Positions 53,233-62,124 of a stretch of 64,000 nt of DNA are shown here, one piece after another. A program made the position numbers and the translations under genes. Location of the stretch: NCBI GenBank assembly GCA_964035575.1, contig OZ037845.1, forward strand, positions 310,001 through 374,000, in the 5' to 3' direction. The first letter of the stretch is position 1. Each line of letters begins with the position of its first letter. The notes under the pieces were generated by a model, which was given only the letters and a program-made list of their open reading frames with translations, was not told the DNA's origin and made no database searches. The stretch is from Rhynchopus sp. YZ270_cl-10. Its lineage: Eukaryota > Euglenozoa > Diplonemea > Diplonemida > Diplonemidae.

Positions 53233-55305
53233 CTAGAGGCATGGCAGCGAGTCGAGACACGCAATCTTGGTGCATCCGAGAGCTCCGTCGTTGCAGGAGC
53301 AGGTGTTGCAGTCGTTGGTTCCCTCACCCTTTCCAGTCCATCCGTCAGCAACAACAGTTCCGCACTGAAGCTCACAGGACTTCTTTGTTGGGCAAGGCAG
53401 GTCAGGGCACGCAATCAGAGTGCAGCGAAGGAGACCACTCTCCATGCAGCCACATGTGTTGCAGGCGTTGTCACCCTCGTCGTGTCCACTCCATCCGACA
53501 GGAACAACAGTGCCACATCCAAGAGTGCAGGTGGTGGGCTCAGGCTTCGGGCACTCCTTGCTGTTGGGGCAGCCCATCTTTGTACACGCAAGACCTCCGT
53601 TGATGCAGTTGCACATGTTGCAGTCGTTGGTTCCCTCGTCCTTGCCAGACCAGCCGCTTGCGACAACAGTTCCGCACTGAAGGGAGCAAGTCTTCTGACC
53701 GCATGGTGCCGAGTCACATCCGATCTTGGTGCATCCAAGGACTCCGTCAGTGCAATGGCAGGTGTTGCAGTCGTTGGTTCCCTCGTCCTTGCCTGACCAG
53801 CCGCTTGCGACAACAGTTCCGCACTGCAGGGAGCAAGTCTTCTGACCACATGGTGCCGAGTCACATCCGATCTTGGTGCATCCAAGGACTCCGTCAGTGC
53901 AATGGCAGGTGTTGCAGTCGTTGGTTCCCTCGTCCTTGCCAGACCAGCCGCTTGCGACAACAGTTCCGCACTGAAGGGAGCAAGTCTTCTGACCGCATGG
54001 TGCCGAGTCACATCCGATCTTGGTGCATCCAAGGACTCCGTCAGTGCAATGGCAGGTGTTGCAGTCGTTGGTTCCCTCGTCCTTGCCTGACCAGCCGCTT
54101 GCGACAACAGTTCCGCACTGCAGGGAGCAAGTCTTCTGACCGCATGGTGCCGAGTCACATCCGATCTTGGTGCATCCAAGGACTCCGTCAGTGCAATGGC
54201 AGGTGTTGCAGTCGTTGGTTCCCTCGTCCTTGCCTGACCAGCCGCTTGCAACAATAGTTCCGCACTGAAGGGAGCAAGTCTTCTGACCACATGGTGCCGA
54301 GTCACATCCGATCTTGGTGCATCCAAGGACTCCGTCAGTGCAAGTGCAGGTGTTGCAGTCGTTGGTGCCCTCGTCCTTGCCTGACCAGCCGCTTGCAACA
54401 ACAGTTCCGCACTGAAGGCTGCAAGTCTTCTGACCGCATGGTGCCGAGTCACATCCGATCTTGGTGCATCCAAGGACTCCGTCAGTGCAAGTGCAGGTGT
54501 TGCAGTCGTTGGTTCCCTCGTCTTTGCCTGACCAGCCGCTTGCGACAACAGTTCCACACTGAAGGCTGCAAGACTTCTGGCCACATGGTGCCGAGTTACA
54601 TCCGATCTTGGTGCATCCAAGGGCTCCGTCAGTGCAAGTGCAGGTGTTGCAGTCGTTGGTTCCCTCGTCCTTGCCTGACCAGCCGCTTGCGACAACAGTT
54701 CCGCACTGAAGCTCACAGGACTTCTTTGTTGGGCAAGGCAGGTCAGGGCACGCAATCAGAGTGCAGATGAGGTGTCCGCTCTCAGTGCAGCTGCACGTGT
54801 TGCAGGCGTTGTCACCCTCGTCGTGTCCACCCCATCCGACAGGGACAACAGTGCCACATCCAAGAGTGCAGGTGGTGGGCTCAGGCTTCGGGCACTCCTT
54901 GCTGTTGGGGCAGCCCATCTTTGTGCACGCAAGACCTCCGTTGATGCAGTTGCACATGTTGCAGTCGTTGGTTCCCTCGTCGTTGCCCATCCATCCGTTT
55001 GCAACAACAGTTCCGCACTGCAGAGTGCATGTCTCCTGCTTGGGTTGGACACACAGCGGTGTGTGGAGCGTACCATCGCCCTCACACAAAAGGTGGTCTT
55101 GACAGTGCTGGGCACTGCATGGACGTGCACCGCCACAGGTCTCACCCTCTGCACGCTTCGGCACACAGACAGAGTAGAACGAGAGGCAGTGGCCGTACCA
55201 TTCAAGCGGACGGCACCACTCGCTTGGTGCGCAGTCGTCGTTGGCCCAGCACTGCTGAGCTGAGACAGCCGCAACAGCTGTGAGGAGCAGTGTCGTGCGT
55301 AGCAT
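53233..55305 (-). CDS. Secreted protein with 12 VWC-like cysteine repeats
   Basis: About 690 residues from MLRTTLLLTAVAAVSAQQC, a clear signal peptide; Mets further upstream would bury it. A first Cys-rich part (about residues 20-100, CWANDDCAPSEWC to PLCVQPK) is followed by twelve repeats of about 49 residues built as C-x-L-x-CGTVV-x-x-GW-x-G-x-DEG-x-N-x-CN-x-C-x-C to CTKIGC. Repeats 4 to 9 are nearly identical in DNA with a 147-bp period. Repeats 1-3 and 10-12 form the same ordered triplet of variants, so a block was copied to the other end. No membrane segment or GPI signal follows. The pattern is like von Willebrand factor C or pacifastin-type modules known from secreted and adhesive proteins. 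The exact partner is unknown. Confidence 0.9.
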   Translation of the reverse strand: MLRTTLLLTAVAAVSAQQCWANDDCAPSEWCRPLEWYGHCLSFYSVCVPKRAEGETCGGARPCSAQHCQDHLLCEGDGTLHTPLCVQPKQETCTLQCGTVVANGWMGNDEGTNDCNMCNCINGGLACTKMGCPNSKECPKPEPTTCTLGCGTVVPVGWGGHDEGDNACNTCSCTESGHLICTLIACPDLPCPTKKSCELQCGTVVASGWSGKDEGTNDCNTCTCTDGALGCTKIGCNSAPCGQKSCSLQCGTVVASGWSGKDEGTNDCNTCTCTDGVLGCTKIGCDSAPCGQKTCSLQCGTVVASGWSGKDEGTNDCNTCTCTDGVLGCTKIGCDSAPCGQKTCSLQCGTIVASGWSGKDEGTNDCNTCHCTDGVLGCTKIGCDSAPCGQKTCSLQCGTVVASGWSGKDEGTNDCNTCHCTDGVLGCTKIGCDSAPCGQKTCSLQCGTVVASGWSGKDEGTNDCNTCHCTDGVLGCTKIGCDSAPCGQKTCSLQCGTVVASGWSGKDEGTNDCNTCHCTDGVLGCTKIGCDSAPCGQKTCSLQCGTVVASGWSGKDEGTNDCNMCNCINGGLACTKMGCPNSKECPKPEPTTCTLGCGTVVPVGWSGHDEGDNACNTCGCMESGLLRCTLIACPDLPCPTKKSCELQCGTVVADGWTGKGEGTNDCNTCSCNDGALGCTKIACLDSLPCL

Positions 55306-56022
55306 TGGAGCAAGGTACGTGTTTGTATCAAAAGAGTATCTGTGGGGTGACGTGGCTGAGGTGCTGGGAGGAATATTAGAGTGATAATGTGTGAAGTGTG
55401 GCGAAACAAAAGTGCAGAGGGAAGGTGTTGCCTCCCTATTGCAATTTAGCTTTGGACGTATTCTGTGGCCCAAACTGCAGTCGTAATGTGATCATCGCTC
55501 TCAAGACGTGATGTGGTGTGTGAATGCACAGGTTGTGGAGTCAGCCAGGGGCGAAAGTTGCTGTGCTGTGCTGTGCACAACAGCATGTGGTGGAGAGAGG
55601 AGCATCTGTGCCCACCTAGACTAGGGATAGAGCGCACATTACAGCACCTTCCCTGTGCGGGCGGCAGCAAGAGACAGCAAGCAGAACGAACGCAACGAAC
55701 GCGTCAGACGGAAAGGATAATAAAAACCAAACATAATGCGAACAAAATGGGGTGCGTGGATTGGGCGTTCGTTTAAATAGATTTCAGATGCACAAGACAG
55801 TGTCCTGCAGCTGTGGATAGAAAGCCGCTTGACAGACTGTTTTGGTACATCTCTGCATTTACATGAAGCAAACATTCATGTGCACATGAACAAAGAAGAA
55901 GGACAAGAGAGCTGCCAACACGCGTAGTTGCACGTGTTCCCAGCAAAGTGTGAAAAGTAAGCAATAAAAGGTTAGGGTTGCCTGAAGCAGGTCAGACAGA
56001 ACAGACGTGCCTCACATGCACC
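55306..56022. other. Intergenic; upstream region of the VWC-repeat gene
   Basis: 0.7 kb. CACCCCACAG lies about 34 nt upstream of the signal-peptide ATG. 55511-55556 (TGTGAATGCACAGGTTGTGG, AGTCAGCCAGGGGCGAAAG) is repeated at 56781-56828, on the far side of the chromodomain-like gene. Nothing else recognised. Confidence 0.65.
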
Positions 56023-56511
56023 TCAGCATCGCGACACACGCCACTCGTCACGCAGACGCTTCACCTTCGTCTTCTCTCCCTTCGCAACACGTGGCACAGG
56101 CTTGTTCTGTGGGAGTGTCCTGTGCAACACACCCTCACGCATCTGTCCACCCAACCCCACCCGCATCATCGGTCCACTCCGTGCCGGCTTCACACACCCC
56201 GTCGCACGCTGCCGCCGTCTGCTGCTGTGTGTGTCCTGTGTCTCCACATCCCCAACACCAAGCGCCACACCTGCACCTGCACTTGCACTGCCAACACGCA
56301 ACAGCTGCACGTGTCCTGCATCCTCAAGCACAGTCTCCGTCTCCCACGTGCACAGCCCCTCCGCACCACGCCACGCAACAAGGTAGCACCGCTCCCCGTC
56401 CCCACGCCGTCCCTTCCGCAGCACCTGTCCGGGTGCAAACTCGTCCACGGGGTTCACCAGATCAGAGCATGCTGTCGTGTGTGCGTGTTCCTCACGTCTG
56501 GACAGAGACAT
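56023..56511 (-). CDS. Small chromodomain-like protein
   Basis: About 162 residues from MSLSRREEHAHTTAC. Another in-frame Met lies upstream at 56598, but CACCAACAG at about 56549 resembles the splice-like motif seen before other starts and favours this one. Residues 25-70 carry the aromatic pattern of a chromodomain (VLRKGRR, YLVAWRGAEGLCTWE, ETVLED), which in other proteins binds methylated histone tails. The rest is low in order, with a basic end (KGEKTKVKRLRDEW). GC-rich coding DNA also leaves plus-strand frames open here, so the strand choice rests on the domain match and on agreement with the neighbours. Function beyond chromatin binding is not inferable. Confidence 0.5.
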   Translation of the reverse strand: MSLSRREEHAHTTACSDLVNPVDEFAPGQVLRKGRRGDGERCYLVAWRGAEGLCTWETETVLEDAGHVQLLRVGSASAGAGVALGVGDVETQDTHSSRRRQRATGCVKPARSGPMMRVGLGGQMREGVLHRTLPQNKPVPRVAKGEKTKVKRLRDEWRVSRC

Positions 56512-57867
56512 TTGGGTGTGAGTGGAAAGGGAAAGGATAATAGTGTATCTGTTGGTGTGGTGTGTTTGTGGGGTACGAGGTGTCGCTCCTTCCATCACAT
56601 CAACAGCTCCTCAATCTAAATAGTATTCATGTGTTTCGAGGCAGAAGAGAGATCAGAGGTGTCCTAAGGTATTGTAAAGCCTATTCGGGCATCGCTCGTG
56701 GAGCTCCGACTGGGGCGGCATATCAGTGGTTTTCATCACTTCCGAAGCTGCAGTTGTGTGTTGCATTGTGGTGTGATGTGATGCGGTGTGTGAATGTGCA
56801 CAGGTTGTGGAGTCAGCTAGGGGCGAAAGAAAGACCAACCCTCATATCCTCCTGAGAGGTGTATTGGGAGCAGCTTGCGGTGCTGCCAAGAAGTTTTGTC
56901 ATCATGCTCACTGTGTGTGGTGTCATGTGAAGTGGTTGTGTTCAAAAGAGGAGAGCAGCAACAATCAGACCTGTTGAGTTTGACATAATTTTTCAAGCCC
57001 CACCGAGGGTGCCGTGACTTTGTTGGCCACCTCTGGCCGAATGGTTGTGTTTTGTGCATCATGTTGCTGTGTGGAGACGGAAGTGTGCTCCCAATAGAAA
57101 CAGAAATGTGTCTCGTCAGAATCAATGAGTATGTTGCTTTACTCGGTCATGCAGCTGTGCTGTCCGAGACTCTAGTCAAATGTGCGTAATGTTTCATCAC
57201 TCAAGAAGAGAAGGAAGGTGCAGTGTTGTTGGGGTTCCCAGAGGAAGGGGTGTCGCGGTATTGAACAGGAATACTAAAAAGGGGATAGGGTGCGGTGAAG
57301 AGATTGCTTCTGCTACACAAAAAGAGAAACGTTTGTAACAGAAAGTCGTTTGTAACAAAAAAAAAGTCAAATTGATAGTTCAAACGCCTCTGGGACGCAG
57401 GAACTAAGAAAAAAAAAAGAAGAAAATCAAAACAAAAAGAGAGTAAGCAGGCGAGGTAAGTAGCTGTCACATGCAGGCATCTGTTGGACGCGGTGTGTGA
57501 CAGGAAAATAAAATGTGGGGGACAATAGTTGAAAGCTGAAATGTCCCCCAAGAGCAACAGTCCGTTCGTATGTGCATGTATCATGCAATTGCAACATGAA
57601 CGGGATCAGAGTAGCGGAAAAGAAAGAAACACACATCAGGGTCGGAGCACCACACAAAGGCAACACAAAGCCAAAGTGACAGAAAGGTTGCGCAGTGTGG
57701 GCGGAGAGTGTGGATGGCAGATATGTTGGACATCCCTTCCCCTTCTTGTGTCTTTCAACATCCGAACAAGAAAACAAGCAAAAAGAAAACTCGGAACATG
57801 AAATGTGCTTCACAGGCACACATCTAAAAAGTCAAAGCAAACGTAAACAACAAAGGCAACAATCAGT
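56512..57867. other. Intergenic between chromodomain-like gene and GST
   Basis: 1.36 kb. Holds the second copy of the repeat above (56781-56828), the left GST-flanking duplicate (57226-57316, AATACTAAAAAGGGGATAGG) and a short R2 (57362-57405, AGTTCAAACGCCTCTGGGAC). No supported gene. Confidence 0.65.
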
Positions 57868-58512
57868 TCATGCCTTCAAACCAACACGGAGGCCCTCCGC
57901 AGACGCGTAGTACTCCTTGATCTTCGGCTGGTTCGCAACCACAGCCTTGTGTGCAGCAAGGTTCTTGAACGGCGCCAGAAGGGTCGACGGGATCGCTTCA
58001 AAGAACCCACACACAAGCGCGTGTGTCGACACGAAGACCACCAGGTCTGCCACTGTCAGGGAGTCACCCACAGCGTACTTCTTCCCCGCAAGACGCGAGT
58101 CCAGGAAGGAAAGCCACTTGTGGAAGTCCCCACCCTCAGCAGACGCAGTCACAAAGAACTCCTTCTTCTCCGCCTCGTCCTGGATCCCCATTCCCTTCCC
58201 CAGAACTGTGAAGAGCTCCCCTGCGTAGTCAATCGTCTCGTCCACACTCAGCGCCACACGTGCATCCTCGGGGTACAGACCCGCCAGCCTTGCAACGTAA
58301 CGCAGGATTGCGTTACCCTGCCCGACCGTCTCCCCGTCCACGTGCAGAAGCGGCAGCTGCTGTGGTGCCACCTTCTGCTTCATACCTCCACCCCACGTCG
58401 GGAAGTCAATGTGCTCATCCTCAAGCGCAAGGCCGCCGATGTGTGCGGCAAGACGGGTCGCCTCAGGCTTTCCGGGGAAGGCGAAGTACACAAGCTTCAG
58501 GGTCGGTGCCAT
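57868..58512 (-). CDS. Glutathione S-transferase (sigma-like)
   Basis: 214 residues, the normal length of a cytosolic GST. The thioredoxin-like N-domain has LVYFAFPGKPEATRL with the Tyr expected to activate glutathione, then QQLPLLHVDGETVGQGNAILRYVARLAGLYP, the QLPxL/DG/QxxAIxRYxA block that binds glutathione. The helical C-domain includes KKYAVGDSLTVADLVVF, the usual SLTxADL motif. It conjugates glutathione to electrophiles or isomerises peroxides in the cytosol; the class assignment is by motif only. The gene is flanked on both sides by copies of a segment of about 80 bp (57226-57316 and 58566-58641), so it probably sits in the remains of a tandem duplication. CCCCACACAG lies about 40 nt upstream of the ATG. 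Confidence 0.93.
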   Translation of the reverse strand: MAPTLKLVYFAFPGKPEATRLAAHIGGLALEDEHIDFPTWGGGMKQKVAPQQLPLLHVDGETVGQGNAILRYVARLAGLYPEDARVALSVDETIDYAGELFTVLGKGMGIQDEAEKKEFFVTASAEGGDFHKWLSFLDSRLAGKKYAVGDSLTVADLVVFVSTHALVCGFFEAIPSTLLAPFKNLAAHKAVVANQPKIKEYYASAEGLRVGLKA

Positions 58513-59390
58513 TTTGTGTGGTGAGGGTGGTGTTGTTGTGTTGTCAAAAAGTCTGTGTGGGGTGTTGTTGGGGTTCGCAGAGGAGGCTTTGCACAGAAAT
58601 ACTAAAAGGGGATAGGGTGCGGTGAAGAGATTGCTTCTGCGACACGGACGTGCTTAGCCACCTAGCAAACGGTTGTTATGTTGCAAAAAATTCCATTAAT
58701 TTGGAGAGAAAAAATGAGTGAACAAAATGCATAACATATCCTTGAGAGACAAATGCAATGAAGAAAACACGCCGTCTTCTGTGGACGATACATTTTCTCA
58801 AAACAAATGCAGTTTCGATCAAGGAGTGCAAAACCTTTTTTGAAAAGCCTTTTAAAGGGGGGTACGTAATGTAATCACAGTGGTGCTGTGTAATGGAGCT
58901 CCTGAGGCAGACGTTACAATCATGCCCGTGGATAGGGAGGAAAAACAATAAAAAATATACGATTCGAAGATAAACGCAATGAAGCAACGCTACGTTTGGT
59001 GCGCAATCTCAAAAAAGAAGAAAATAACAAGAAGAACAGAAACCTTATCAGATGAATATCCCTCTCGTGTACACATCTTTCAAAAAAAAGAAAAAATACA
59101 ACAAAACGGCAGATAAGCTGAGCAGAAGCCTCACTACCAGACAATCTTGAAAAAGGAGGTTTTTTTTTGTGAAATAAAGAGAAAAGTCGGTACAGCTGAG
59201 TTCAAGCAACTCTTCGCTTGATTTTTATTTAAATTTACAATCAAAAATGAACAGAAACGCACGATAGGAATGCAAATACTCTTATCGATACAATTATTGA
59301 TGTGGCTGAATGGCGGGGGCGGAAAAAGCGCGGAAAAGGTGCGAATCACCCCCCCTGCAGCCACACCAATTTATGTTATTTTTTTTTGTT
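58513..59390. other. Intergenic upstream of GST
   Basis: 0.9 kb. Right GST-flanking duplicate at 58566-58641 (AATACTAAAAGGGGATAGGG, TGCGGTGAAGAGATTGCTTC). R4 hairpin near 59052-59088 (CAGATGAATATCCCTCTCGT, GTACACATCTTTC). A diverged R1 near 59105-59150. No gene. Confidence 0.65.
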
Positions 59391-59842
59391 TTAACCCTTT
59401 GGTTCCGATGGACTTTTTTTCAAAAAAGTTTTTTTTGGGCCCCCCGACTCTTTCTGCAGTAAAAAAATTTCTGGTGCAAATTTTTGACCGATTCTGGTCG
59501 CATTTGAAAGATTTTGAACACCGCTTTCAAATTTTCAAAAAATCGAAAAAAATCGGGAAAAAATCAGTGGTCAAAAAAGTGGGGAGCTCGTCATGAACTT
59601 TTTCAAAAATCCCAAAAAATCGACTTAAAAAATTCGGAGTGTTTCAAATGTGGTCGAAACATGCTTTATTTGAAAGATTGGTGACAATCTACATATCCCG
59701 AAAAACTTAGTAAAAAAAGTTTACACAGAAATGAGCTCACAGCATGTTGCTGCTTGTTGCCGCCAGCAGATTACCCGTTTTCACACGTTTTGCCTTGAAA
59801 ACCCAGTGGGAGGGGGTAAAAGGGGGTTGGGGGTAAGGTGAC

Positions 59843-60413
59843 CTAGGGCTCTACACCTGAGTCTCTTTTCCTCTTCATTGCGTTGCTGTTCTCGGTGTGG
59901 TACTTGCGATGACACTCGGCAGGGCATAAATAGACGCCGCAGGTCATGCAGCGGTACGTCATCCGGACTCTCACAGGTGCCTTTGAGCACACTTTGCAGT
60001 TCCTGGGAGTATCCATCTTTGCCAGGTCCATACCCACGTGGGGGTAGCTGGCCTTCATCCCAGCCTCGTACGGACACTCCCGCTCAGAAAGCGTGCCAGG
60101 TGGGACAGCGTGCAGGGGCGGGCATGGCAGCACGGATGTCAAATGTGGGCTCCTTGGACAAACCACACCAGCTGCAGTGGCCACGGTGCTTGTCGAACGA
60201 CTCTTTCGACACGTCAAGGATTGCAGCACGTTTGGTCTCATTGGCCGGGTACAATGCCATGAACTCGTAGTGTCGATCTGACGTCATCTTCGGACCCGAG
60301 CATTGCACAGGATGGCAACCACCAAGCTCATTATTCGTTTTGCGGTTCAACCCGTCAATCGCTTGGTTCAGGTAGTTCACCGAGTACGACAGACCTGGCT
60401 TGTGTACCAGCAT
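59843..60413 (-). pseudogene. Decayed C-terminus of a piggyBac-type transposase
   Basis: Two overlapping minus-strand frames in different phases carry one transposase end. The first runs from about 60413 (HKPGLSYSVNYLNQAIDGL) to about 60090 (HCSWCGLSK). The second, down to 59843, holds RNCKVC, RVRMTYRCMTC, GVYLC and CHRKYHT. The spacing C-x2-C, Y-x-C-x2-C, LC, C-x3-YH is the Cys-rich DNA-binding tail of piggyBac/PGBD transposases. A frameshift separates the two parts, and the catalytic DDE core is missing, so the protein cannot work. It lies inside the element at 59395-61018. Confidence 0.8.
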
Positions 60414-60433
60414 GATGAAGCTTAATGGTTTCG

Positions 60434-60993
60434 CCCCCCGGGCTCCCCCCCTTCTAAAATATTAAGGGATGCACAAAAGTTTTCGATTTTTGCTTCTTTT
60501 GAAAGATTTGTGGAAAATATTTCAAAATATCAGAAATGTTTTCCCGAAGTTTAGTAGAAATTTATTTAAAGCATGTCGCCATTGTAGGATAGGGGACTAA
60601 CACACTTTTTTTACCATGTTCCGATTTTACCCCCCGGGCTCTCCCACTTCTGAAAAATCAACAAATGTGCAAAAAAAAAATTGATTATTGCTTCTTTTGA
60701 AAGATCTGTGCAAAATCTTTCAAAATGTGTAAACCCGAAATGTTCCGAAATGTAGTAGAAATTTAGTCAAAATATGTCGCCATTGGAGGGCCGGGAAATA
60801 TCACATTTTCCCCTTCATTTTCCCATTTTACCCCCCGGGCTCTCCCACTTCTCAAAAATTAACAGGTGCACATTTTTTTTTGATTCTTGCTTCTTTTGAA
60901 AGATCTGCACAAAATCTTTCAAAATATAAAAAAATGTTTTCCCGAAATATAGTAGAAATTTATTTAAAGCATGTCGTCATTCGTAAAGCCACG
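60434..60993 (+). repeat. Three tandem units of about 200 bp inside piggyBac
   Basis: Units begin near 60434, 60629 and 60830 with CCCCCCGGGCTCTCCCACTT and include GCTTCTTTTGAAAGATCTGT and TAGTAGAAATTTA. Subterminal arrays of this kind often bind the transposase. Confidence 0.85.
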
Positions 60994-61490
60994 TATGTGG
61001 CTCGCAGGAACTAAAGGGTTAAAAGGAACACTCAGCTCATGTCAACAGCAAAAAAAAAATTGAAAGAAATATGATAAACTGCAGTAAAAAAAATCCCTTC
61101 CCGCATCAGCGTTGGAAGGTTTGCAGAACAAAAAAAAAAAAAAAAGGCGTAGAAAATCAACAACAATGTGTGAATCATTGACCGTAACCCCTTGGGAAAC
61201 ACAAAACCTTTTATCTTGGTATAGACAAGACGTCGGAAATACAACTTCGAGCCAAGTTCTTTTTTGTATCAGAGAACGGGGGGAACACAAACGGCAACAG
61301 TAGAATAGTTGGGAGAGATGGGGCTAAGCCTCACCTCGAGTAAAAGCAAAAAAAAAAAAAATGTGATAAAATGTGTGTTCAACGCCTCTGAGATAGGGAG
61401 GCGTTGATACACACAGGTTAGGCTTCTTTTTTTCAATTCCGCAACAGACTTGGCATTTTTGAGGCAAAAGAAAAAAACGGCAAAAGAACA

Positions 61491-61528
61491 TTTGCAAGAT
61501 GATCCCAAGCCTTTGCTTGGTCATCTTA
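61491..61528 (+). repeat. R1 hairpin repeat
   Basis: TTTGCAAGATGATCCCAAGC, CTTTGCTTGGTCATCTTAG: stem with compensating change (CCAAGC pairs GCTTGG). Confidence 0.8.
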
Positions 61529-61537
61529 GCAGAAAAA

Positions 61538-61668
61538 GTTGACTTGAAATACAAAGCCCTTTATTGGTAGATCTGGCTGTACCGGGGGTGCACACCCAAC
61601 CGTGCTGTAAAATGAGTAGTTGTTGTGATGCAGGTACCTCCTAACTGACCCACATACAATGCCAGCCT
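61538..61668 (-). mobile_element. SINE-like unit with tRNA-like head and R3 tail
   Basis: On the minus strand: GGCTGGCATTGTATG, then TGGGTCAGTTAGGAGG (A-box-like), CCTGCATC, about 30 nt, ACGGTTGGGTGTGCACC (weak B box), then CAGCC, which pairs with the opening GGCTG as a tRNA acceptor stem would. It continues into the R3 tail (GGGCTTTGTATTTCAAGTCA) and a T run. Confidence 0.6.
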
Positions 61669-61901
61669 GAATAAGCATAATTTACAAAAAAGCAAAAAAT
61701 ATAAAATACACATCCCCCCGCTACAGCGCGTAATAATGATGCTGTATATGCAAAGGCATCCGTAACACAAATCCAAACCCAACCATCCAAAAAAATAATA
61801 ATTCGTTCAGATACTTTCTTATCAGAAATCACCCAAAAAAACAAAGATGAGGTTTTTATAGCTAGGATCACCCTGACGTAAATTTATTTCGTTCGTTTTT
61901 T

Positions 61902-61964
61902 GATAAATTGTTGGAGTAGTGTAGTTGCCTCGGTTGTGCTGCCACAGTTTGTGCAATCACCACT
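61902..61964 (+). repeat. S repeat
   Basis: GATAAATTGTTGGAGTAGTG, TAGTTGCCTCGGTTGTGCTG, CCACAGTTTGTGCAATCACC. Confidence 0.8.
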
Positions 61965-62124
61965 AAATTTTATTTCAAAAGCCCCCAAAGAACAAATTAC
62001 CCATTTTCTTGTTTTCTTCCACAGATCGTTCTTTTTTTAGACCTCTCAAAAACAATTGAAACGGTACTCAAAATACCTAAATGCATCTGTTTTGCGATAG
62101 CTTTTTTTCAAAAAGACACCCCTC

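Larger units (their letters stand above)
59395..61018. mobile_element. piggyBac-type element, internally deleted
   Basis: TTAA lies on both sides (59391-59394 and 61019-61022). The ends are CCCTTTGGTTCC and GGAACTAAAGGG, inverted with one mismatch. TTAA targets and CCC-starting ends are the piggyBac signature. At 1.62 kb it is too short for a full transposase and keeps only a frameshifted Cys-rich C-terminus (59843-60413, minus). The right third is three tandem units of about 200 bp (60434-60993), each starting CCCCCCGGGCTC and containing CTTCTTTTGAAAGAT; weaker versions occur left of the gene. Confidence 0.9.
61023..62124. other. Intergenic downstream of NDH2
   Basis: 1.1 kb. Contains a 9-bp hairpin (61380-61406, CAACGCCTC / GAGGCGTTG, R2-like), an R1 (61491-61528), a SINE-like unit (61538-61668) and an S repeat (61902-61964). 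No gene. Confidence 0.7.

Noticed and set aside
53415-54755. A 446-codon frame in a second phase of the VWC-repeat gene
   Set aside because: The 147-bp repeats lack stops in this phase by chance and copying. Only the other phase has a signal peptide and ordered Cys.
55978-56619. Two long plus-strand frames over the chromodomain-like gene
   Set aside because: Cys/His/Pro-rich composition without domains; the minus frame has the YLVAWRG/TWE pattern and agrees with the neighbours' strand.
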